A stretch of DNA of 64,000 nt from an uncultured Alphaproteobacteria bacterium (GTDB taxonomy: Bacteria > Pseudomonadota > Alphaproteobacteria > Rhizobiales > Aestuariivirgaceae): the NCBI GenBank assembly GCA_945957365.1, contig CAMFKI010000008.1:82699-146698 (forward strand), in the 5' to 3' direction. How positions within the stretch are numbered: position 1 is the first letter of the stretch; every line of letters begins with the position of its first letter. A program made the position numbers and the translations under genes. The notes beneath the pieces are model-generated. The model was not told where the DNA came from and did no database searches. It saw only the letters and a list, made by a program, of their open reading frames with translations. Positions 41,904-51,368 of the stretch are shown here, one piece after another.

Positions 41904-43564
41904 TCGACTTCATCAGCCAGAACCTGGCGCCGATCATGTTCCTGGCGCTGATCGGCTTCCTTCTGCTCGGCTATCCCGTGGCCTTCGCGCTCGCCGCCAA
42001 CGGGCTCCTGTTCTTCGTCATCGCGGTGGAGCTGTCGCCTTATTCGAACGAGATCTCGCTGTCCTGGCCACTGCTGATGACCCTCCCCGGGCGCATCCTC
42101 GAGGTGATGCGCAACGATACGCTGCTGGCCATTCCGTTCTTCACCTTCATGGGCATCGTGCTGGAGAAGTCGGGCATGGCGGAGGACCTGCTCGACACCA
42201 TCGGCCAGCTGTTCGGCCCGGTGCGCGGCGGGCTCGCCTTCGCGGTGATCCTGGTGGGCGCGCTGCTCGCCGCAACGACCGGCATCGTCGCCGCCTCGGT
42301 GATGGCGATGGGCCTGATCTCGCTGCCGATCATGCTGCGCTATGGTTATGACCGGCCGGTGGCGGCGGGCGTCATCGCCGCCTCCGGCACGCTGGCGCAG
42401 ATCATTCCGCCGTCGCTGGTGCTCATCGTGCTTGCCGACCAGCTCGGCCGTTCGGTGGGCGATCTCTACAATGGCGCGCTCATTCCTGGCCTGCTGCTCA
42501 CCGGTCTCTACTGCGTCTACATCGCCGCACTGGCGATCCTGAAGCCCGCCAGCGTGCCGGCGCTGCCGGCGGCGGCGCGCACGCTCACCGGCAGTCCGCT
42601 GCCGCTGCTGGCGCTGCTCCTGGCGTCCGCCGCCGTGGGCGAGGCGGGCTACCTGCTGCTGGCGCCGCGGATGGAGCAGAACGCCGTGATCTGGGCGATC
42701 ACCCTCGCCGTGGTCTTCGCCTTCGCCGTCACGCTTGCTGACGAGAAGCTGGGCCGGAACAGGCTCGGCGGCATCGCCCGCAGTGTGGTCTTCGTGCTGG
42801 TGCCGCCGCTGGCACTGATCTTCCTCGTGCTCGGCACCATCTTCCTCGGCATCGCCACGCCCACCGAAGGCGGCGCCATGGGAGCCGTTGGCGCGCTCGC
42901 ACTGGCGCTGGCGCGGCGCAGGCTTGGGTTCCGACAGCTCAGCGACGCGCTCGACGCGACCGCGCGATTGTCGTGCTTCGTGGTCTTCGTGCTGATCGGC
43001 AGCCGCATCTTCTCGCTCACCTTCTACGGCATCAACGGCCATGTCTGGGTCGAACACCTGTTCCTCGGCCTTCCCGGGGGTGCTGCCGGTTTCCTTCTCG
43101 CGGTCAACCTGCTGGTCTTCGTGCTCGGCTGCTTCGTCGATTTCTTCGAGATTGCCTTCATCGTGGTGCCGCTGCTGGCCCCGGTGGCGGCCAAGCTGGG
43201 GATCGACCTCGTGTGGTTCGGGGTCATCCTCGGCATGAACCTGCAGACCAGCTTCCTCACCCCGCCCTTCGGCTTCGCGCTGTTCTACATGCGCTCGGTC
43301 GCGCCGTCAGAGCCCTTCGCCGACAAGCTGACGGGCCGCACCATCGCCGGCGTGAGCACCGCCGACATCTACAGGGGCGCGCTGTCCTTCATCATCCTGC
43401 AGGTCATCATGATCGGCGTGGTGGTGGCCTTCCCGAGCCTGGCCATTCCCGCCAAGACGCCCGAGATCAACCCCGCGACCATCGACATCGTGGTTCCGCA
43501 GGCCGCACCCGACGGCAGCGGCGGAGGTGATGGCGGCGTGCCGCCGCCGCCATCCTTCAACTAG
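41900..43564 (+). CDS. TRAP transporter large permease (DctM/TakM type)
   Basis: A 554-aa DctM-family permease, longer than the usual 430 or so because of an inserted hydrophobic stretch near residues 215-310 (LPLLALLLASAAVGEAGYLLL and following), a feature of keto-acid TRAP systems. Marks: DTLLAIPFFTFMGIVLEKSGMAEDLL, GGLAFAVILVGALLAATTGIVAASV, SGTLAQIIPPSLVLIVLAD, and the C-terminal NLQTSFLTPPFGFALFYMR. GTG 41900 overlaps the small-permease stop. Its end lies 3 bp from the end of the convergent binding-protein gene. Confidence 0.93.
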   Translation: MIDFISQNLAPIMFLALIGFLLLGYPVAFALAANGLLFFVIAVELSPYSNEISLSWPLLMTLPGRILEVMRNDTLLAIPFFTFMGIVLEKSGMAEDLLDTIGQLFGPVRGGLAFAVILVGALLAATTGIVAASVMAMGLISLPIMLRYGYDRPVAAGVIAASGTLAQIIPPSLVLIVLADQLGRSVGDLYNGALIPGLLLTGLYCVYIAALAILKPASVPALPAAARTLTGSPLPLLALLLASAAVGEAGYLLLAPRMEQNAVIWAITLAVVFAFAVTLADEKLGRNRLGGIARSVVFVLVPPLALIFLVLGTIFLGIATPTEGGAMGAVGALALALARRRLGFRQLSDALDATARLSCFVVFVLIGSRIFSLTFYGINGHVWVEHLFLGLPGGAAGFLLAVNLLVFVLGCFVDFFEIAFIVVPLLAPVAAKLGIDLVWFGVILGMNLQTSFLTPPFGFALFYMRSVAPSEPFADKLTGRTIAGVSTADIYRGALSFIILQVIMIGVVVAFPSLAIPAKTPEINPATIDIVVPQAAPDGSGGGDGGVPPPPSFN

Positions 43565-43567
43565 CTC

Positions 43568-44665
43568 TCAGAGCTGCTTCTTGCGCTGCTGCGACATCAT
43601 GAAATTGTCGTAGGTCGCTTCCGAAACCTGCTCCCACAGGAAGGCATCGGAACGGAACGCGGCCATCGACTCATAGACCGTCTTGAAGGTCGCATTCTTG
43701 GCGCCGATCTCGGCATAGCTGTCCTTGGCGGCCTCGAAGCAGGCGGTCATCACGTCCTGCGGGAAGGGCCGCAACACGGCGCCGGCCGCGACGAGACGTT
43801 TCAGCGCCGGCGGATTCTTGTCGTCGTATTCGGCGAGCATGCTGACGTTGCAGTCGGCGCAGCCGGCCTTGACGATGGCCTGATACGACTTGGGCAGCGC
43901 GTTCCACTTGTCGAGGTTGACGAAGTGGTGGAGCATGGCGCCGCCTTCCCACCAGCCGGGGTAGTAATAATACTTCGCCACCTTGTAGAGGCCGAGCTTC
44001 TCGTCATCCGCGGGACCGACGAATTCGGTGGCGTCGATGGTGCCCTTTTCCAGGGCGGGATAGACGTCGGCGCCGGCCAGCTGCTGGGGCACCACGCCCA
44101 GTTTCGCGATGACGGCGCCACCGAAGCCTGCAATGCGGAACTTCAGGCCCTTGAGGTCGGCAACGGAATTGATCTCCTTGCGGAACCAGCCACCCATCTG
44201 CGCCCCGGTGTTGCCGGCCGGGAAGCCGATGAGATTGTGCGTGGCGTAGAAGCTGTTCATCAGGTCGATGCCGCCGCCGAAATAGGCCCAGGCATTCTGC
44301 TGGCGGGCGTTGAGGCCGAAGGGCACGGCGGTGCCGAAGGCGAAGGTCGGATCCTTGCCCCAGTAATAATAGCTTGCCGTCTGGCACATCTCGACCGAGC
44401 CCTTGCCGACCTCGTTGGCGGCTTCGAGTGCCGGGGCGATTTCGCCCGCCGGGAACACCTGGACCTGGAAATTGCCGTCCGTCGCCTCAGACACGAACTG
44501 GCTGAAGCGCTGGGCGCTGGCGTAAAGCACGTCCAGCGTCTTGGGGAAGCTCATGGTCATGCGCCACTTGATCTGCGGCTGCGACTGGGCGAGGGCGGGG
44601 GCGGCAAGTGCAGGGGTGGCAGCGGCGGCAAGTCCGGCCTTCCGGATGAAGTTGCGGCGATCCAT
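43568..44665 (-). CDS. TRAP transporter periplasmic binding protein, TakP-like (2-oxo acids)
   Basis: A 365-aa DctP-family binding protein with a Tat-like signal (MDRRNFIRKAGLAAAATPAL, cleavage after ALAQ). It follows Rhodobacter TakP, the alpha-keto-acid binder, closely from memory: TASYYYWGKDPTFAFGTAVP, GGGIDLMNSFYATHNLIGFP, GNTGAQMGGWFRKEINSVAD, VVPQQLAGADVYPALEKGTI, YYYYPGWWEGGAMLH. A 2-oxo monocarboxylate such as pyruvate is therefore the likely cargo. ATG 44665 has GGAGG seven bases upstream. Unusually, it is convergent with its permease genes rather than in one operon with them. Confidence 0.88.
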   Translation of the reverse strand: MDRRNFIRKAGLAAAATPALAAPALAQSQPQIKWRMTMSFPKTLDVLYASAQRFSQFVSEATDGNFQVQVFPAGEIAPALEAANEVGKGSVEMCQTASYYYWGKDPTFAFGTAVPFGLNARQQNAWAYFGGGIDLMNSFYATHNLIGFPAGNTGAQMGGWFRKEINSVADLKGLKFRIAGFGGAVIAKLGVVPQQLAGADVYPALEKGTIDATEFVGPADDEKLGLYKVAKYYYYPGWWEGGAMLHHFVNLDKWNALPKSYQAIVKAGCADCNVSMLAEYDDKNPPALKRLVAAGAVLRPFPQDVMTACFEAAKDSYAEIGAKNATFKTVYESMAAFRSDAFLWEQVSEATYDNFMMSQQRKKQL

Positions 44666-44816
44666 GGATTTCCTCCGGGAGCTGGGGTGTGACGATTTGG
44701 GGGGCGGCAAGCCCGGTTCCATCATATTATCCCACTATACGGCAAGAATGATTGCCGGCAACGCCTTCCCGGGCGGGCAGCCGGCAGCACAGCAACGGCG
44801 AAATGGGAGCTAGGAC

Positions 44817-46211
<1,395 letters not shown>

Positions 46212-46239
46212 GACGGAAGCATCCGATCAAGATTGATTT

Positions 46240-46360
46240 CTGGCCCCCTTGCGGGGTGGGATCGAGGGTGGGGGCCCCCGGGCTCAGATATCCGAGTGTG
46301 GGAACTCGTGGCCCCCCACCCCTGCCCCTCCCCACAGGGGGGAGGGGAATCCTTGGGGCT
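46240..46360. repeat. GC-rich intergenic repeat with a strong stem-loop
   Basis: The 169-bp gap between convergent aspA and dhaK is filled with G- and C-runs. The clearest structure is CCCCTCCCC (46325-46333), ACA, then a G-run containing GGGGAGGGG (to 46347). Six-frame reading gives the CPSPQGGGE/PPCGEGQGWG-type peptides typical of dispersed intergenic repeats in rhizobia and relatives. It may also end both transcripts. Only one copy is present in this window. Confidence 0.6.
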
Positions 46361-46380
46361 TGTGTTGACTGCCCGCCGTT

Positions 46381-47364
46381 CTAGAGCCCCCATCGCAAAG
46401 CCGGGGTGTGCACCGGCGCGTCCCAGCCCTTGGTGATCTCGTCGTCGAGCAGGGTAACGGTGATCGAGCAGCCTGCCATGTCGAGCGAGGTGACATAGCT
46501 GCCGACGAGCGAGCGCACCGGCGTGATGCCATGCTTGGCCAGCTGCGCCCTCGCGGAATGATACATGAGGTAGAGCTCCATCGCCGGCGTGCCGCCGAAG
46601 CCATTGACGAAGAGAAGTACATTGCCCTTCGCATTGAGATCGCCGGCGATGGCGGCCACCATTTCCTCGGCGATCTCGTTGGCGCTGCGCAGCGCCACGC
46701 GGCGGCGGCCCGGCTCGCCATGGATGCCGACACCCATTTCCATTTCCGCAGGGCCGATGTCGAAGGTGGGTTTTCCGGCAGCGGGCACGGTGCAGCTGGT
46801 CAGCGCCACACCCATCGAGCGTGTCGCCTTGTTGACCTTGTCGCCGAGTGTCTTGAGGGTCTTGAGGTCAGCACCCCGTTCGGCGGCGGCGCCCACCACC
46901 TTTTCGACGACCAGCGTGCCGGCGACGCCGCGGCGGCCGGTGGTGTAGAGCGAGTTCTCGACGGCCACGTCGTCATCGGTGATGACGGTCTCGATGTCGC
47001 GGCCCGCCATCTCGCGCGCCATGTCGAAGTTCATGACGTCGCCTTCGTAGTTCTTGACGATGAACAGCACGCCCGCACCGGTGTCGACAGCCTCCGCCGC
47101 GGCGATCATCTGGTCGGGTGTGGGCGAGGTGAAGACCTGGCCCGGACAGGCGGCATCGAGCATGCCGTGACCGACGAAGCCCGCATGCAAGGGCTCGTGG
47201 CCGGAGCCGCCGCCCGACAGCAGCGCCACCTTGCCGGGCTTCAGCGTCTTGCGCTGCACGAACTTGTGTTCCGTACCCAGCGTGATGATGTCGCCATGCG
47301 CCGCCACGAAGCCGTCGAGGCTTTCGGTCAGCACGTTCGACACGTCGTTGATGAGCTTCTTCAT
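46381..47364 (-). CDS. dhaK: PTS-dependent dihydroxyacetone kinase, DhaK subunit
   Basis: DhaK binds dihydroxyacetone covalently through a His; the phosphate comes from DhaL-ADP. The 327-aa product has KLINDVSNVLTESLDGFVAAHG, SGGGSGHEPLHAGFVGHGMLD (substrate loop), VKNYEGDVMNFDMA, and the hemiaminal His in EMEMGVGIHGEPGRR near residue 215. It is the last gene of a six-gene minus-strand operon and overlaps the small HTH-like gene by four bases. The usual order dhaK-dhaL is inverted, and the two are separated by four genes. Confidence 0.95.
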   Translation of the reverse strand: MKKLINDVSNVLTESLDGFVAAHGDIITLGTEHKFVQRKTLKPGKVALLSGGGSGHEPLHAGFVGHGMLDAACPGQVFTSPTPDQMIAAAEAVDTGAGVLFIVKNYEGDVMNFDMAREMAGRDIETVITDDDVAVENSLYTTGRRGVAGTLVVEKVVGAAAERGADLKTLKTLGDKVNKATRSMGVALTSCTVPAAGKPTFDIGPAEMEMGVGIHGEPGRRRVALRSANEIAEEMVAAIAGDLNAKGNVLLFVNGFGGTPAMELYLMYHSARAQLAKHGITPVRSLVGSYVTSLDMAGCSITVTLLDDEITKGWDAPVHTPALRWGL

Positions 47365-47795
47365 CGCCGTTTCCCTTTCTCGCGATCATCCTCGATCAGC
47401 CTTGCGATGTCCCGCACGAAGGCGCTGACCAGCCCGTGCAGCTTTCGGTTCTTCGTTTCGTCGCCGAGGTCCGGCAAGTCGACTGTTGCCGCGGCTCGCA
47501 CAGGCTTTTCCGCAAGCACTTTCCGCGGATGCGCGCGGGCATAGAGCCTTGTGAATTCCAGCCGTTCCGCGGCCGAGAAATGGCAGAGTTCGAAGATCTG
47601 CGGCAGATGGCTGGCCGGAATGGGGGTCGGATAGGCGGGGCTGGTGATCTGGCTCACGAAGCTGCGGTTCTTGGCGAGTGCGGTGGCCAGTCGCTGGCGC
47701 GTGCCCGAGGGGCGGCGGTCGATGATCGCCGCCAGCAGGCGCTTGTAGGCGGCAACCGCATCAGGGGGCGTCTGGCTCGCGGCGGTCTGTGCCAT
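47361..47795 (-). CDS. Small HTH-like protein embedded in the dihydroxyacetone kinase operon
   Basis: A 144-aa protein I do not recognise by name. Its middle (TRQRLATALAKNRSFVSQITSP, about residues 30-52, then FELCHFSAAERLEFTRLYARAHP) resembles an XRE-type helix-turn-helix fold; the tail is charged. It lies one base after the EI gene and overlaps dhaK by four, so it is co-translated with the operon. A role in regulating the operon or its PTS chain is inference. I chose ATG 47795 because the upstream extension overlaps EI in another frame and looks non-coding. Confidence 0.72.
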   Translation of the reverse strand: MAQTAASQTPPDAVAAYKRLLAAIIDRRPSGTRQRLATALAKNRSFVSQITSPAYPTPIPASHLPQIFELCHFSAAERLEFTRLYARAHPRKVLAEKPVRAAATVDLPDLGDETKNRKLHGLVSAFVRDIARLIEDDREKGKRR

Positions 47796-47796
47796 G

Positions 47797-49377
47797 TCAG
47801 AGCTCGGCAATTGCCGCCTTGAGGCGGGCGATGCGTGCCGGTGCGACCGAGAGCGAGGTAAGGCCAGCCTCGAGCAGCGCCGCGAGGTGCCTGGGCTCGC
47901 TCGCCATGTCGCCGCACAGGCTGACCGGGATGCCGGCCTCGCGGCCATGCTTCGCGACCTTCGTGATGAGCGCGAGCACGGCGGGATGCGACGGGTCGTT
48001 CAGCGCCGCCACGCGCGCATCGTCGCGCGAGGAGGCGGTGACATATTGCGTGAGGTCGTTGGAGCCGATGGAGAAGAAGGCCGCCGCGTCGAACAGTTCC
48101 GGCACGACCGCGACGGCAGGAACCTCGACCATGATGCCGAGCGGCGGCCTTGCACAGGCGATGCCCTGTGCCGTGAGTTCGGCCACGCAGGCGTCGAGCA
48201 GGGCGGCACTGCGCGCAAGTTCATCGGGCACCGTCACCATCGGCACCATGACCTTGAGGTTGCCGTGCACGGCAGCCCGCGCCAGCGCGCGCAGCTGGGT
48301 GCGGAACACGTCATCGCGGGCGAGCGTGAGGCGCACGCCGCGGAGGCCGAGGAAGGGGTTGGCCTCGCCATCAGGCGTCAGCCCGCGCACCGGCTTGTCG
48401 CCGCCGATGTCGAGCGTGCGGATGGTGACGGGCTTGCCCGCCCCCCACGTGACGAAGCGGCGATAGGCACGGTATTGCGTCTCCTCGTCGGGGAGCGGTG
48501 CGCCGTCGCGGAACAGGAATTCGGACCGCATGAGGCCGATGCCGTCGCAGGCGGCGGGATCGATGTGATCGAGCTCCGCGATGCCGGCGACATTGATGAG
48601 AATGTCGATCCGCGTTCCGGTACGCCGCGTCGCCGGGCGGAAGCGGAACTGCTCCTCGCTTGCGCGGGCGCGGGCGTGGGACTCGCGCGCGGCGTCGAAG
48701 TGTTTTCGCTGCTCGGCGTCGGGGTCGGCCTGAACGGTGCCGCTGCTGCCATCGACGGCGAGAGTCGTGATCGCCGACGGGAGTTCGCCGAGGCCGACCA
48801 CCATCGGGATGCCGCGAGCACGGGCGAGCATGGCCACGTGGCTCGTCGTGCTGCCCTGCTGGAGTGCGATGGCGCCGCCCGCCGACCAGTCGGTCTCGAG
48901 GAAGGCGGTCGGCGCGATATCATCGCCCAGCAGCACGGACCCTGTCGTCGCGCCGGCGTCCTCTTCGCCCGCCAAATGGCGCAGCACGCGGTCGCGAATG
49001 TCGTGCAAGTCCGCCGCGCGGGCGCGGAAGTAATCATCATCCGACGCCTCGTAGCCGGCGATCTCTCCGTCGAGTGCGCCGGCCCAGGCGACATGGGCCG
49101 CCGTTCCGCCGGCGATGGCGGAAATGGCCGGCGCGGCGAGCGCGTCATCCTCCAGCATCGCCAGCTGGAAGCCGAGAATATCCCGCGCCTCGCCCTCGAC
49201 GCGCTCCATCAGGCCCGCGAGATCGGCGACGGCGGCAGAAATGGCATCGTGAAGGGCGCCACGTTCTGCGTTCGCGTCACCAGTGCCTTGGCGCTCGGCT
49301 CGCGCAGATCCAAGCCGCCGCACCGGGCCGAGGAACAGCCCGTCCGAGGCCGAGATGCCCTTGTGGCTAGTGCCCAT
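47797..49377 (-). CDS. PTS enzyme I-like phosphotransferase for the DHA kinase chain
   Basis: A 526-aa, full-length EI. It takes phosphate from PEP and passes it to HPr. Seen: N-terminal HPr-binding helical domain, phosphohistidine loop QGSTTSHVAMLARARGIP near residue 175, linker, and the PEP-binding barrel (LRSEFLFRDG equivalent at GIGLMRSEFLF, RTLDIGGDKP, GIMVEVPAVA, FFSIGSNDLTQY, catalytic Cys in VSLCGDMAS). ATG 49377 lies within the end of the HPr gene (11-bp overlap). In E. coli part of this module is fused to DhaM; here it is a complete separate protein. Confidence 0.92.
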   Translation of the reverse strand: MGTSHKGISASDGLFLGPVRRLGSARAERQGTGDANAERGALHDAISAAVADLAGLMERVEGEARDILGFQLAMLEDDALAAPAISAIAGGTAAHVAWAGALDGEIAGYEASDDDYFRARAADLHDIRDRVLRHLAGEEDAGATTGSVLLGDDIAPTAFLETDWSAGGAIALQQGSTTSHVAMLARARGIPMVVGLGELPSAITTLAVDGSSGTVQADPDAEQRKHFDAARESHARARASEEQFRFRPATRRTGTRIDILINVAGIAELDHIDPAACDGIGLMRSEFLFRDGAPLPDEETQYRAYRRFVTWGAGKPVTIRTLDIGGDKPVRGLTPDGEANPFLGLRGVRLTLARDDVFRTQLRALARAAVHGNLKVMVPMVTVPDELARSAALLDACVAELTAQGIACARPPLGIMVEVPAVAVVPELFDAAAFFSIGSNDLTQYVTASSRDDARVAALNDPSHPAVLALITKVAKHGREAGIPVSLCGDMASEPRHLAALLEAGLTSLSVAPARIARLKAAIAEL

Positions 49378-49660
49378 CGCCCGCTTCGTCGAAGTCGCGG
49401 CGCACAAGGCCGACCACCGCATCGACGGCGGCCTGCGCATCGGCACCTGCGGCGCGCACGAACAGGGTGGAGTTCTGCTTCGCCTTCATCGCCATGACCT
49501 TGACGATGCTCTTGGCATCGATCCACGGGCCGTCCGCCGCGCCGGCGATCTCGAGCGTCGCCGCGAAGCCCTTGGCGAGCTTGGTGAGCTTCACCGAGGG
49601 CCTGGCATGCAGGCCCACGTCATGGGTGATGACCACCGATCCATTCACCGTGTCGCTCAT
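49367..49660 (-). CDS. HPr-family phosphocarrier protein
   Basis: A 97-aa HPr: phosphorylated His in HDVGLHARPSVKLTKLAK (about residue 18), and the Ser46-type region DAKSIVKVMAMKA. It sits between DhaM and EI genes, so it is probably a dedicated carrier. ATGA joins it to the DhaM stop. A Ser in the Ser46 position is present, but no HPr kinase lies in this window. Confidence 0.94.
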   Translation of the reverse strand: MSDTVNGSVVITHDVGLHARPSVKLTKLAKGFAATLEIAGAADGPWIDAKSIVKVMAMKAKQNSTLFVRAAGADAQAAVDAVVGLVRRDFDEAGDGH

Positions 49661-50043
49661 TGCGGGGAAAGCTCCTCTGCGGTGCGCTTCACCTCGGCAA
49701 GAGAGCCGCCACCCCAGGCCTCGGTGGCGGCCATCACCGCGCCCTCGACCACGGGGGCGTTGCAGATGACGATCTTCTTCTGCCTGTCCTCGGGCAGCAT
49801 CTCGATCGCCATCTCGCTGTTGGTTTCAGCGCCCCCGAGATCGACGAGAATGGCGATTCCATCCTCCGACCAGGCGGCATCGATGGCGCTGAGGATCTTC
49901 TCGACACTGGTGCCGAGCCCGCCATCCGGGTTGCCGCCGCAAAAGCCGAGCGGCACGTCGTTGCCCACCATCTGCCGCACCATGTCGGCGGCACCTTTCG
50001 CCACATCGGGCGAATGCGACACGATGACGATGCCCACGGTCAT
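49657..50043 (-). CDS. dhaM: DhaM, EIIA-like phosphotransfer subunit of DHA kinase
   Basis: A 128-aa EIIA-mannose-like domain that passes phosphate from HPr to the ADP held by DhaL. The phosphohistidine is in GIVIVSHSPDVAKGAADMV (about residue 9), followed by GTSVEKILSAID and AILVDLGGAETNSEMA. It ends where E. coli DhaM continues into HPr and EI domains; those are separate genes here. ATG 50043 overlaps the dhaL stop (ATGA). Confidence 0.94.
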   Translation of the reverse strand: MTVGIVIVSHSPDVAKGAADMVRQMVGNDVPLGFCGGNPDGGLGTSVEKILSAIDAAWSEDGIAILVDLGGAETNSEMAIEMLPEDRQKKIVICNAPVVEGAVMAATEAWGGGSLAEVKRTAEELSPQ

Positions 50044-50642
50044 GATTTGCCCTCCAGCACGTCGCACACGGCGGTGATCATGATCTCGCTCGAACGCGCG
50101 CCCGGGTCCATGTGGCCGATGGAGCGCTCGCCGAGGAAGGAGGCGCGGCCGCGGATCGCCTTCAGGGGAATCGTCGCCCTGGCGCTTTCCGATGCCAACG
50201 CGCGCACGCTGTCGAAGCTGGCGGCGCCGGTTTCGAGATGGCTGGCGACGGGGCCCAGCACGTCCAGCATGGTCTTGTTGCCGATCTCCGCCTTGCCGCG
50301 CGCCTTGAGCGCCGTGACGGCGGCCTGCAGGGCCCTGCCGATGTCCGCGAGGGTGGGGTCCTCTGGAAGTTCCTTGCCGAGCGTCATGAACAGCGTGCCG
50401 TAGAGCGGGCCCGAGGCGCCGCCCACCTTCATCACCAGCGTCATGCCGACCGTCTTCAGCGCTTCGTTGGCAGGCTTGGCGAGGATGTTGGCCCTCTCCG
50501 CCTGTACCGCCTCGAAGCCGCGCTTCATGTTGAGGCCGTGGTCGGCATCGCCGATGGCGGAGTCGAGGTCGGTCAGTTCGTCCGCCGCCGCGATGATGCG
50601 GGCGGAGAGCCGGTCGAGCAGCGAGTCGAGGGGAAGCGCCAT
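50040..50642 (-). CDS. dhaL: DHA kinase ADP-binding subunit DhaL
   Basis: A 200-aa all-helical subunit holding ADP-Mg2 that phosphorylates DHA on DhaK. The Mg-ligand Asp cluster is in LDSAIGDADHGLNMKRGF (about residues 26-43), with KVGGASGPLYGTLF and the C-terminal GERSIGHMDPGARSSEIM loop. First gene of the operon dhaL-dhaM-HPr-EI-HTH-dhaK; the upstream region has a paired-repeat structure but no adjacent DhaR/DhaQ-type activator. Confidence 0.95.
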   Translation of the reverse strand: MALPLDSLLDRLSARIIAAADELTDLDSAIGDADHGLNMKRGFEAVQAERANILAKPANEALKTVGMTLVMKVGGASGPLYGTLFMTLGKELPEDPTLADIGRALQAAVTALKARGKAEIGNKTMLDVLGPVASHLETGAASFDSVRALASESARATIPLKAIRGRASFLGERSIGHMDPGARSSEIMITAVCDVLEGKS

Positions 50643-50658
50643 CGGGCCTTGGTCCTCT

Positions 50659-50697
50659 GTTTAGTGAATGTGTTTACTGAACATGAAATAACTAAAC
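50659..50697. promoter_or_regulatory. Repeat cluster upstream of dhaL, candidate operator
   Basis: GTTTAGT (50659-50665) pairs perfectly with ACTAAAC (50691-50697), and GTTTACTGAAC (50672-50682) lies between as an imperfect dyad of related sequence. The AT-rich cluster contrasts with its surroundings and sits 16 bp before dhaL, where a promoter is expected. The regulator is unknown. Confidence 0.5.
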
Positions 50698-50807
50698 ACG
50701 CAAGCCAGCCGTCTCGCGCCTGCGAAGAAGACGTTTGCGGGCGAAGCCCTCACCTTTTCCGGGAATTCCCGCTAGACTGCTGCCAACCTGATTCTCCCGG
50801 ACGCCGG

Positions 50808-51368
50808 ATGAAACGACTCTTCGCCGCCATCGCCCTGTTCCTCTGGATCCAGCCGGCCCATGCGGGAACGCTGGCCCAGGGTCTTTCCGCCTATCGCGTC
50901 GGCAATTACGGTGAGGCCGTGGCCCTGATCGAGCCGCTGGCGCAGCGGGGTGAACCCTTTGCCGAATACAGCCTCGCGGTGATGTATGACAACGGCTTCG
51001 GCGTGCCGCGCAATTTCGCGCTGGCGCTGATGTGGTACAAGCGTGCGGGCTTCCAGGGGCTGGCCGACGCGCAATACATGGCCGGGCGCTTCTACGGCAA
51101 TGGCCGCGGCGTCAGGCAGGATCCGGCGGCGGCCCTGTTCTGGTTCGAACTCGCCGCGGCGGGCGGCCACCCGCTGGCGCCGCTGCTGCGCGACCAGCAC
51201 TACAACCAGCTGAAGGAAGCGGTGCGCCAGCGCGTCGCCGCCGATGCCACGCAATGGCAGGCCGAGCATCCGGTGCAGATGAGCTGCAAGTGGCGGAGTT
51301 GCATCTATCCGACCTGGACCATGCGCCCGGTCTGGACCATCCTCGGCGAAGACCAGTTTTACCCTTAG
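50808..51368 (+). CDS. Exported Sel1-repeat protein
   Basis: A 186-aa protein with a signal peptide (MKRLFAAIALFLWIQPAHAG) and two Sel1-like repeats (about residues 52-125: AEYSLAVMYDNGFGVPRNFALALMWYK, then AQYMAGRFYGNGRGVRQDPAAALFWF). A Trp/Cys-rich tail (MSCKWRSCIYPTWTM) may hold a disulfide. Such repeats bind protein partners; the role is unknown. It is isolated: dhaL diverges upstream, and its stop overlaps the TetR stop by four bases convergently. Confidence 0.82.
   Translation: MKRLFAAIALFLWIQPAHAGTLAQGLSAYRVGNYGEAVALIEPLAQRGEPFAEYSLAVMYDNGFGVPRNFALALMWYKRAGFQGLADAQYMAGRFYGNGRGVRQDPAAALFWFELAAAGGHPLAPLLRDQHYNQLKEAVRQRVAADATQWQAEHPVQMSCKWRSCIYPTWTMRPVWTILGEDQFYP

Noticed and set aside
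43563..43575. AGCTCT-C-AGAGCT palindrome at the junction of the convergent TRAP genes
   Set aside because: A one-base loop cannot form a normal hairpin, and most of it is coding or stop-codon sequence.
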